A stretch of 5,419 nucleotides of DNA from JANQUM01 sp047630355 (GTDB lineage: Bacteria; Bacteroidota; Bacteroidia; Cytophagales; Spirosomataceae): the NCBI GenBank assembly GCA_047630355.1, contig JBLHXN010000192.1, forward strand, positions 1 through 5,419. Reading direction: 5' to 3'. The notes beneath the pieces are model-generated. The model had not been told where the DNA came from. It worked only from the letters and a program-made list of their open reading frames with translations, and searched no databases. Positions 1-5,419 of the stretch are shown piece after piece. The position numbers and the translations under genes were made by a program. Each line of letters begins with the position of its first letter. The first letter of the stretch is position 1.

Positions 1-1231
1 TTTAGCGGGAGATGGTTCAGAACCCCGTTACGACGGCGAGGCAATGGCTCAGGAGGGAATAGTAGTTGTCACCGTGAATTATAGGTTAAATATATTCGGC
101 TTTTTTGTCCACCCGGAGTTGAGCAAAGAAACAAGTTACAAAGGTTCGGGGAACTACGGTTTGATGGATCAGTCAATGGCGTTGCAGTGGGTAAGTCAAA
201 ACATTGCTTCTTTTGGCGGCGACCCAAAAAAGATAACGATAGCCGGAGAATCCGCAGGTTCTATTTCTGTTAGTGCCCAGATGGTATCGCCGCTTGCCCG
301 TAATCTGATTGCGGGAGCGATCGGGGAAAGTGGTGCGGCAATCAACCCCACGGCATTTCCGGTTCCGTTGCAAGATGCGGAAAAACTGGGTATTGAATTT
401 GCCAAAAATGTTGGATTATCAACCATTGATGAATTGAGGAAACTAACAACGAAAGAACTTTACGAGTATCAAAACACGTTTGCAAAATCCCGTTTCCCGA
501 CAGTTATTGATGGATACGTATATCCAAAGAGCGTTGTACAGGTTTTCAACGCAAAAGAGCAATCGCAAGTGCCGTTATTACTGGGCTGGAATTCGGCAGA
601 AATACCCGGACAGGCATTCATGGGCGGAAAAGCGTACACAGAAGCCAACTACGTGGCAATGGTAAAGCAAACCTATCCGGCAGATTATGAAGAAGTGCTG
701 AAGCTTTATCCGCATGCCAATGAAAAAGAAATTGAGTTATCAGCCACTGCTTTAGCTTCCGATAGGTTCATCTCTTACAGTACGTGGAAGTGGTTTGATT
801 TGCACCGTAAAAACTCCGAACAACCCGTTTACCGATACTTGTTCAGCCGGGTTCGTCCGCCGTTGGTTGATCAATCCCTTACTTCTGCCTTAGCTGGAGG
901 AACCGTAAAAAAAGACCCGAATGCCGCACCAACGCCGCCACCGGTAGGAGCATCACACGCCAGCGAAATTGAATATTGCATGGGCAACCTTCAGAATTGC
1001 CTTGAATACGCCTGGACCGCCGATGATTATAAGGTCTCCAAAACTATGCTCACGTATTTCTCTAATTTCATCAAAATGGGAAATCCGAACGGTGACAAAC
1101 TTCCCGAATGGATAAAAGCAGCACCCTACGACAAAACCCCACCCGTAATGATTATTGATTTGGAATCTAAAACTGTAAAAGCCACGAACGATGCCCGCTA
1201 TAAGTTTCTGGATAAGATGTACGGAAATTAA
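1..1231 (+). CDS. Type B carboxylesterase / para-nitrobenzyl esterase family (5' end outside window)
   Basis: An alpha/beta-hydrolase of the carboxylesterase type B (COesterase) family, which hydrolyses carboxylic esters; the natural substrate cannot be read from sequence. The frame is open from base 2, so the N-terminus, including any signal peptide and the HGGG oxyanion-hole motif, lies upstream. The first visible residues, LAGDGSEPRYDGEAMAQ, directly follow that motif in family members, so the Met at base 44 is internal. Numbering from that Met, the nucleophile is Ser70 in GESAG (codon 251-253), the acid is probably Glu186 in GWNSAE (599-601) and the base His305 in GASHASE (956-958), so the triad is complete. 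A proline-rich loop (about 291-301) precedes the His, and Cys312 and Cys319 follow it. The C-terminus is intact and ends at TAA. Many relatives are secreted or periplasmic, but that cannot be tested here. It converges with the dehydrogenase gene downstream. Confidence 0.93.
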   Translation, partial: LAGDGSEPRYDGEAMAQEGIVVVTVNYRLNIFGFFVHPELSKETSYKGSGNYGLMDQSMALQWVSQNIASFGGDPKKITIAGESAGSISVSAQMVSPLARNLIAGAIGESGAAINPTAFPVPLQDAEKLGIEFAKNVGLSTIDELRKLTTKELYEYQNTFAKSRFPTVIDGYVYPKSVVQVFNAKEQSQVPLLLGWNSAEIPGQAFMGGKAYTEANYVAMVKQTYPADYEEVLKLYPHANEKEIELSATALASDRFISYSTWKWFDLHRKNSEQPVYRYLFSRVRPPLVDQSLTSALAGGTVKKDPNAAPTPPPVGASHASEIEYCMGNLQNCLEYAWTADDYKVSKTMLTYFSNFIKMGNPNGDKLPEWIKAAPYDKTPPVMIIDLESKTVKATNDARYKFLDKMYGN

Positions 1232-1263
1232 AAAGCACGAGTGCAGATAAGACGGCAAGTTGC

Positions 1264-1308
1264 AGTAGCATTTAAATCTGGTATTCAACACCTACCTTAA
1301 ATGCTACT
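1264..1308. terminator. Convergent-gene hairpin, probable bidirectional terminator
   Basis: A perfect 12-bp inverted repeat has arms AGTAGCATTTAA (1264-1275) and TTAAATGCTACT (1297-1308), separated by 21 bases. A further GGT/ACC pair (1280-1282 with 1290-1292) could extend the fold inside the loop. It sits in the 79-base gap between the convergent esterase and dehydrogenase stop codons, where a shared terminator is expected. The stem is A/T-rich and neither side has a clean T-run, so it is not a textbook intrinsic terminator. The role is inferred from position. Confidence 0.5.
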
Positions 1309-1310
1309 AC

Positions 1311-2111
1311 TTACTTATCCCCTGTATTTTTCAATTGCGAATCCATGCTGTTTATCGGGATTTTACCCTGGACGCTCCACGCTCCGTCAACATAAAATAG
1401 CTGACCGCTGACGTAAGAGGATTCATCAGACGCTAAGAAAACAGCAGGACCAATCATTTCTTCGGGTTCAGCGGTTCGTCCGAGTGGAATCATACTTCCC
1501 CAGTTTGTTCGGTAGTTTGGGTCTTCTTGTAAATTCCGTTCTACATTGACTGGTCCCGGCCCGAAAGTATTTACTCTTATATTATACGGAGCGAGTTCAA
1601 CCGCCATCTGCTCCGCCATGGCGTGAATGCCGCCTTTACTGGTAGAATACGTAATTAGATTTTTGACGCTCAAAGCAGCACAAATAGTGGAGATGTTTAT
1701 AATACTTCCACCACCATTTTTACGCATGATTTTGGCAGCTTCGATAGAGCAGAAAAGCGTCCCTTTTAGGTTTACGCTCATTACTTTGTCGAATATTTCT
1801 TCCGTTGTTTCAAAGAAATCGCTCCAGCCCGTAACTCCGGCATTATTCACTAAAATATCCAGCTTGCCGTACGTTGCTTCAATTGTCTGAAACATCGCTT
1901 TGATTTCGTCAACCTTAGAAATATCAGCGTAAATAACGGATGATTTTCGACCCATTTTCTGAATCTCGGCGACAACTTCTTCGGCGTAATCACTTCCAGC
2001 AAGTTCGTTGATAATGACATCCGCTCCTTCACGGGCAAAACCTAAGGCAATGGCTTTCCCAATTCCGCGTCCGGCTCCGGTGATAAGGGCAATTTTGTTT
2101 TTTAAACGCAT
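1311..2111 (-). CDS. Short-chain dehydrogenase/reductase (classical SDR, FabG/glucose dehydrogenase-like)
   Basis: A 266-residue cytosolic NAD(P)-dependent oxidoreductase of the classical SDR family; the substrate is unknown. The Rossmann cofactor motif TGAGRGIG is at residues 11-18, Asp63 follows beta-3, NNAG is at 89-92, Asn114 is in SVN, the catalytic Tyr155-x3-Lys159 is in YSTSK, a PG motif is at 185-186, and the C-terminal YVSGQ...VDG segment is at 233-243. Counting 13 residues back from Tyr155, the usual catalytic Ser is Thr142, with Ser141 just before it. Glu36 at the end of beta-2 hints at NAD(H), while Arg15 in the glycine motif is common in NADP(H) users, so cofactor preference is undecided. 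A tail of about 20 residues follows the canonical VDG end. The ATG at 2109-2111 sits directly before MRLKNKIALITG, the normal N-terminus. No Shine-Dalgarno is visible, which is usual for the phylum. Annotation as 3-oxoacyl-ACP reductase or glucose 1-dehydrogenase would be over-precise. Confidence 0.93.
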   Translation of the reverse strand: MRLKNKIALITGAGRGIGKAIALGFAREGADVIINELAGSDYAEEVVAEIQKMGRKSSVIYADISKVDEIKAMFQTIEATYGKLDILVNNAGVTGWSDFFETTEEIFDKVMSVNLKGTLFCSIEAAKIMRKNGGGSIINISTICAALSVKNLITYSTSKGGIHAMAEQMAVELAPYNIRVNTFGPGPVNVERNLQEDPNYRTNWGSMIPLGRTAEPEEMIGPAVFLASDESSYVSGQLFYVDGAWSVQGKIPINSMDSQLKNTGDK

Positions 2112-2145
2112 TTGGGAAGAGGTTAGTTTTTAAAAGTAAGGGCTT

Positions 2146-2175
2146 CCCGTTGTCTGTGAAGACACAGGCAACGGG
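2146..2175 (-). terminator. Strong intergenic hairpin after the cysteine desulfurase gene
   Basis: Arms 2146-2158 and 2163-2175 form a 13-position stem around a 4-base loop. Read as + strand RNA all positions pair, one of them as U-G (2153 with 2168); as - strand RNA that position is a C-A mismatch. The only gene running into it is the desulfurase on the - strand, whose stop lies about 92 bases before it. The - strand continues as GAAGCCCTTACTTTT, which is T-rich but not a clean U-tract. It is best read as a factor-independent terminator or 3'-end stabilising stem that separates the desulfurase transcript from the dehydrogenase gene. A leader structure for the dehydrogenase is the alternative. 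Confidence 0.5.
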
Positions 2176-2267
2176 TTTGAATCGCTGGAAATACAGGTAA
2201 TAGCTTTCCCCCTTTGACCGTTCTCTTTTTAACCGAAAAGAGTTCACCCTTCACCCGCAAAGCAACT

Positions 2268-3416
2268 CTAAACGATTGCCGTTTCGTACATTTTAGAAAC
2301 TACATCAACCACTTTATCTATCTCCGCTTCGGTATTGAATTTTCCGAATGAGAACCGGACGTTTCCGCGTTGCGGTGAAGCGTTCAAAGCTTTCAAAACG
2401 TGCGAACCAATATCTGTACCGCTGCTACAAGCACTTCCTCCCGAACACGAGATTCCGTCAATATCTAAGTTAAAAAGTAACATATCGTTTCCGTCATTGG
2501 GCGGTAAACTCACGTTAAGAACCGTGTAAAGACTACGCTCTAAATTTGCAGAATCTCCGTTGAACCGAATACCTTCAATGCGTTGTGATAAACCAGTAAT
2601 CATTTTGCTTTTCAACGCTTCAATGTGCAGTCGGTGGCTGTCCATTCCTTCGTAGGCAAGTTCAAGGGCTTTCGCCAACCCCACAATTCCGTACACGTTT
2701 TCGGTACCTCCCCGCATATTACGTTCTTGTGCACCGCCGTGAATGAACGGGTGAATTTTTGTTCCGGCATTTACGTACAAAAAGCCAACGCCTTTTGGTC
2801 CGTTGAACTTGTGCGATGCTCCAACAATAAAATCAGTCTTTATTCCCTGTAAATCATGGATATAATGCCCCATTGTTTGCACCGTATCAGAGTGAAAAAT
2901 GGCATCGTGAGATTTACACAATTCACTCACAGCCTCTAAATCAATCAGATTACCAATTTCGTTATTACCGTGCATCAACGACACAAACGAACGAGGTTTT
3001 GTCTCTAATAATTCTTGCAGGTGTTGTGCATCAAAATGCCCTTTCTCGTCAAGCTTAACGTAAGATAACTCTACTACACCGTGCTTTTCGAGATGTTGTA
3101 ACGTATGCAGGACGGCATGGTGCTCAATTTCTGAAGTGATTGCGTGTTTCAAACCCAACGCTTCAATAGTACACCTAATAGCCGTGTTGTCTGCCTCCGT
3201 TCCGCCAGATGTAAAGAAAATTTCTGAAGGGGAAGTATTTAATAATTCCGCGACTTTTTTGCGGGACTTTTCCACTTCAGATTTTACCCGCCGCCCGTGA
3301 GCGTGAATCGAAGACGGATTCCCGAAGTTATCGGTCATTATTGGTAACATCGCCTCAATCACTTGCGGATCCATGGGCGTTGTGGCGGCATTATCTAAGT
3401 ATATTCTTGGTTGCAT
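2268..3416 (-). CDS. Cysteine desulfurase, group I (NifS/IscS type)
   Basis: A PLP-dependent class V aminotransferase-fold enzyme that converts L-cysteine to L-alanine and passes the sulfur as a cysteine persulfide to acceptors for Fe-S clusters or tRNA thiolation. At 382 residues it is the usual length. The start MQPRIYLDNAATTPMDP is the standard family N-terminus. His99 in the EHHAV segment should stack on PLP, Asp177 and Gln180 lie in HSDTVQ, Lys203 in GASHKFNGPKG forms the Schiff base, RGGTEN is at 235-240, and the persulfide Cys330 is in the mobile loop SGGSACSSG (325-333). This loop and the N-terminus mark group I rather than SufS-type group II. No IscU, IscA, MnmA or other partner gene is adjacent, so the acceptor cannot be inferred from context; the symbols iscS and nifS are both used for such proteins, so I leave it unnamed. 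The ATG at 3414-3416 lacks a visible Shine-Dalgarno. Confidence 0.96.
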   Translation of the reverse strand: MQPRIYLDNAATTPMDPQVIEAMLPIMTDNFGNPSSIHAHGRRVKSEVEKSRKKVAELLNTSPSEIFFTSGGTEADNTAIRCTIEALGLKHAITSEIEHHAVLHTLQHLEKHGVVELSYVKLDEKGHFDAQHLQELLETKPRSFVSLMHGNNEIGNLIDLEAVSELCKSHDAIFHSDTVQTMGHYIHDLQGIKTDFIVGASHKFNGPKGVGFLYVNAGTKIHPFIHGGAQERNMRGGTENVYGIVGLAKALELAYEGMDSHRLHIEALKSKMITGLSQRIEGIRFNGDSANLERSLYTVLNVSLPPNDGNDMLLFNLDIDGISCSGGSACSSGTDIGSHVLKALNASPQRGNVRFSFGKFNTEAEIDKVVDVVSKMYETAIV

Positions 3417-3531
3417 AGTGTGTGAAATTCATTTCTACAAAAGAGAGTTTTATAAAGAGTTTTAGAGATTTCGCGAAGTTAAAGGAATGCAGCGAATGCC
3501 ACAACCAAGTAAACCGATAGAGAGAAATATC
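3417..3531. other. Intergenic gap between protease and desulfurase genes
   Basis: This 115-base A/T-rich spacer lies between two co-oriented - strand genes. I see no strong terminator hairpin and no exact TAnnTTTG promoter box on the - strand. It holds an imperfect tandem pair of 12-bp units (3443-3454 and 3455-3466, sharing AGAGTTTTA) and a small TTCGCGAA palindrome (3470-3477). The lack of a terminator leaves co-transcription of the two genes possible. Confidence 0.45.
3443..3466. repeat. Two imperfect 12-bp tandem units
   Basis: The units GAGAGTTTTATA (3443-3454) and AAGAGTTTTAGA (3455-3466) differ at two positions and share the 9-mer AGAGTTTTA. They lie 28 to 50 bases upstream of the desulfurase start codon. 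They could be protein-binding half-sites spaced about one helical turn apart, or simple A/T-rich drift. No function is claimed. Confidence 0.4.
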
Positions 3532-5244
3532 TTACATCTTTAGCTCTTTATTAAACTGCTTCATCGCGGTTTGGATCATTTCGTCGTCTTTATGGATAAC
3601 CCGGTAGAAGTTATTATTCAGCCCGTCAGATTCCCGCCAGATTTGTCGAGCTATATTTGCCTTAACTTGTGATTTTATGAAAGATTTTGAGCGAGCGAAA
3701 TCATCGGCTTTGTATTTCACGCCTGCCTTTGTTCCCATCGCAATGATTTCTTTCAGTTGACTTTCAGAAACTTCAAAACTATTCAGGAACTGCTCAAAAC
3801 GCTGCTTTTCCAACGTTTTCTTATTCTTATTTGCGTATTCGAGGGCAAACTCCCGGATGATGTTCTTGCCATAAAGTTCAAATAAATAACGGGACGAATA
3901 TGTGGTATCGCGTGGCACAAAAACGTCGGGCGTGATGCCGCCACCGCCGTAAACTGTACGTCCGCCTTTGGTTTTGTAAGGCTTTCCTTTTTTTGATTTT
4001 ACGCTGTCTGCATTAATGTATTCGCCGTTCTTGCCACGTACACCAAGTTCGTCATAATACTCGTCGAGATTCCCCGAAGTATAAGGTTTCTGGATACTAC
4101 GTCCGCTCGGAATATAATACCTCGAAATGGTCAAACGTAACTCCGAACCGTCAGAAAGTGTAATGGGAGCTTGCACCAGTCCTTTACCAAACGTACGACG
4201 GCCAACGATAACTCCCCGATCGTAATCCTGTAAAGCACCCGAAACAATTTCAGAAGCAGAAGCACTTCCTTCGTCTACTAAAACCACTAATTTCCCTTGC
4301 TCAAACATGCCTTTATTTCCGGCAAATATTTTCTGATCTACGTTGTCATCTTTTCCGTCTGTATAAACAATTACGTCATTACCACCAATCATTTCGTCGG
4401 CAATATCAGTCGCCCGGTCAAGGTATCCTCCGCCATTTCCGCGTAAATCAAGCAATAATCGGCTCATGCCTTTTTTCTTTAAATCACTTAAATGACTTTT
4501 AAATTCATCGTAGGTAGTAATCGAGAATCGGCTAACTTTAATGTATCCCGTCTGGGCATCAATCATATAAGCTGCATCAACAGAATAAGTCGGGATTTTA
4601 TTGCGAACTACCGTAAAGTCAAGAAGGTCTTTAAAGCCCGGTCGTTTTATTTTCAATTTTACTTCTGTGCCACGCTCACCCCTTAACGTTTTAAACACCA
4701 AAGGATTATCAAGGCTTGGGCCGTAAAGTTTCGTTGTGTTTGCGGAGATAATGGCGTCACCGCTCTGAATACCGACTTCTTCCGAAGGCCCACCCGAAAG
4801 CGGCGTAACTACGTAAAGCGTGTCTTCGTAAATATTGAACTCTACGCCAATTCCATCAAAGTTATTGTTCAATTCCTCCCGGGCCATTTTAGCCTGCTCA
4901 ACGGGCAAATAAGCCGTGTGCGGGTCTAATTTTTCGAGCATTTTGGCAATGCCATAATCTGCCAGTGAATCAGTGTCTACTTCGTCCACATAACTGCGGT
5001 CAACGTACATCAGGATTTCCTTAAAAATGTTAGATGACTTAACGACATCACCCGACATTTTTTTGTTCCCGAAAAATGTCGCCCCGATCAGGATTCCGGC
5101 TACTAACGTGATACCTACCACGATGGGCAGACGAATTACTTTAGATGAATTGGATATTTTTTGTTGCTCTTTCACGTAGATGCTTATTAAATTAACTTTT
5201 TCATAGCTGTCTGCAATTGTAAGGTAAGACAGCTCAATTTTCAT
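3532..5244 (-). CDS. S41 family C-terminal processing peptidase (CtpA/Prc type) with PDZ domain
   Basis: A membrane-anchored serine protease that cleaves envelope proteins near their C-termini. In order: a short N-terminal tail, one transmembrane segment or signal anchor at about residues 39-58, a helical region (70-125), a PDZ domain (about 128-213, GIGVEF at 131-136), the S41 catalytic core (about 215-380) and a C-terminal extension to 570. The Ser-Lys dyad is Ser329 in GSASASE and Lys354 in TFGKG, 25 residues apart as in known members, with Gln358 at the third active-site position. RGNGGGYLD (268-276) is the usual core motif. The ATG at 5242-5244 gives 23 residues before a possible GTG start at Val24 (5173-5175, VKEQQK). 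The GTG start would place the anchor about 15 residues from the N-terminus, and no in-frame ATG exists until codon 63. Substrates and adaptor are unknown. It is divergent from uxuA and may be co-transcribed with the desulfurase gene downstream. Confidence 0.95.
   Translation of the reverse strand: MKIELSYLTIADSYEKVNLISIYVKEQQKISNSSKVIRLPIVVGITLVAGILIGATFFGNKKMSGDVVKSSNIFKEILMYVDRSYVDEVDTDSLADYGIAKMLEKLDPHTAYLPVEQAKMAREELNNNFDGIGVEFNIYEDTLYVVTPLSGGPSEEVGIQSGDAIISANTTKLYGPSLDNPLVFKTLRGERGTEVKLKIKRPGFKDLLDFTVVRNKIPTYSVDAAYMIDAQTGYIKVSRFSITTYDEFKSHLSDLKKKGMSRLLLDLRGNGGGYLDRATDIADEMIGGNDVIVYTDGKDDNVDQKIFAGNKGMFEQGKLVVLVDEGSASASEIVSGALQDYDRGVIVGRRTFGKGLVQAPITLSDGSELRLTISRYYIPSGRSIQKPYTSGNLDEYYDELGVRGKNGEYINADSVKSKKGKPYKTKGGRTVYGGGGITPDVFVPRDTTYSSRYLFELYGKNIIREFALEYANKNKKTLEKQRFEQFLNSFEVSESQLKEIIAMGTKAGVKYKADDFARSKSFIKSQVKANIARQIWRESDGLNNNFYRVIHKDDEMIQTAMKQFNKELKM
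5205..5234. promoter_or_regulatory. Inverted repeat at the 5' end of the protease gene, possible operator
   Basis: AGCTGTCT (5205-5212) and AGACAGCT (5227-5234) form a perfect 8-bp dyad with a 14-base spacer. The - strand spacer contains TACAATTG (plus 5214-5221), which matches the six fixed bases of TAnnTTTG at five. If translation begins at the GTG at 5175, this whole element lies in the upstream region and could be an operator over a promoter. If it begins at 5244, it is coding. Dyads of this size can arise by chance in a window this long. Confidence 0.25.
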
Positions 5245-5284
5245 AAAAACATAAAAATGGACAAAAAAGGTTTAGAAATCGCAT

Positions 5285-5292
5285 TATCTTTG
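5285..5292 (+). promoter_or_regulatory. Bacteroidota-type -7 promoter box for uxuA
   Basis: TATCTTTG is a perfect match to the TAnnTTTG -7 element recognised by the primary sigma factor of Bacteroidota. It ends 29 bases before the uxuA ATG, so transcription would start near 5299 and leave a leader of about 20 to 25 bases. No TTTG -33 element is visible about 19 bases upstream, where the sequence is A-rich. The promoter role is inferred. Confidence 0.55.
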
Positions 5293-5321
5293 GCGAAACC
5301 TATCAAAATTTAACAAAAAAT

Positions 5322-5419
5322 ATGTCTTTAGAACAAACTTGGCGATGGTACGGTCCAAACGACCCCGTCAGCCTTACTGATGTAAAACAGTCTGGTGCCA
5401 CCGGAATAGTTTCGGCGTT
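5322..5419 (+). CDS. uxuA: Mannonate dehydratase, N-terminal fragment (3' end outside window)
   Basis: Only the first 32 codons are visible. They encode MSLEQTWRWYGPNDPVSL and, a few residues on, the GATGIVSA segment, which match the highly conserved N-terminus of UxuA. This cytosolic enzyme dehydrates D-mannonate to 2-keto-3-deoxy-D-gluconate in glucuronate breakdown. The ATG at 5322-5324 fits the family start exactly. The leader before it, TTTAACAAAAAAT, is A-rich and has no Shine-Dalgarno, as is common in Bacteroidota. The metal-binding and catalytic residues lie beyond the edge, so integrity of the gene cannot be judged. It is transcribed away from the protease gene, probably from the TAnnTTTG box just upstream. 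Its operon partners, expected to be other hexuronate genes, are outside the window. Confidence 0.9.
   Translation, partial: MSLEQTWRWYGPNDPVSLTDVKQSGATGIVSA

Noticed and set aside
1235..1244. GCAC-GA-GTGC palindrome just after the esterase stop
   Set aside because: Only 4 bp with a 2-base centre; too short to fold stably or to be distinguished from chance.
953..1291. 112-codon open frame on the - strand opposite the end of the esterase gene
   Set aside because: It is antisense to a region encoding the conserved catalytic His and C-terminus, includes the convergent hairpin, and resembles no family I know.
1627..1890. 87-codon open frame on the + strand inside the SDR gene
   Set aside because: It lies fully antisense to the SDR catalytic core, which is clearly the coding strand.
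2223..2242. CTCTTTT/AAAAGAG inverted repeat near the desulfurase stop
   Set aside because: A 7-bp mostly A/T stem with a 6-base loop is weak and expected by chance; the 13-position hairpin nearby is the better terminator candidate.
2029..2247. 72-codon open frame on the - strand crossing the intergenic hairpin and the SDR start
   Set aside because: It overlaps the conserved SDR N-terminus in another frame, runs through the hairpin, and has no recognisable domain. It is most likely a chance frame.
1311..5419. A functional cluster linking SDR, desulfurase, protease and uxuA, with the SDR as a mannonate oxidoreductase partner of UxuA
   Set aside because: The SDR is on the opposite strand and separated from uxuA by two unrelated genes, and nothing in its sequence points to fructuronate or mannonate as substrate.

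Overview
The window is an ordinary-looking stretch of a Bacteroidota chromosome, most likely from the Cytophagia (relatives of Runella, Dyadobacter or Spirosoma). That placement is an inference. It rests on protein character, on the lack of Shine-Dalgarno sequences before every visible start, on A/T-rich leaders, and on one perfect TAnnTTTG box, the -7 element typical of this phylum. GC content looks moderate and even throughout, and I see no transposase, integrase, tRNA, rRNA, CRISPR array or other sign of a mobile element.

Layout, left to right. (1) The 3' part of a type B carboxylesterase on the + strand (1-1231), with its 5' end outside the window. (2) A short convergent gap (1232-1310) holding a 12-bp perfect inverted repeat, the likely end of both flanking transcripts. 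(3) A classical short-chain dehydrogenase/reductase on the - strand (1311-2111), whose catalytic Ser position carries Thr. (4) A 156-base gap (2112-2267) with a strong 13-position hairpin. (5) A group I (NifS/IscS-type) cysteine desulfurase on the - strand (2268-3416). (6) A 115-base gap (3417-3531) with a short 12-bp-period repeat and no clear terminator. (7) A membrane-anchored S41 (CtpA/Prc-type) PDZ serine protease on the - strand (3532-5244, start codon debatable). (8) A 77-base divergent promoter region (5245-5321). (9) The first 32 codons of mannonate dehydratase (uxuA) on the + strand, running off the right edge.

The S41 protease and the desulfurase may share a transcript because no strong terminator separates them. 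The SDR is probably transcribed separately, because a hairpin lies between it and the desulfurase. The gene products belong to unrelated processes: ester hydrolysis, redox, sulfur mobilisation, envelope proteolysis and hexuronate breakdown. The window therefore looks like housekeeping and catabolic genes side by side. I did not find evidence for a novel multi-gene system. The points worth a second look are small: the Ser-to-Thr change in the SDR, the start site and dyad of the protease gene, and the intergenic hairpins.
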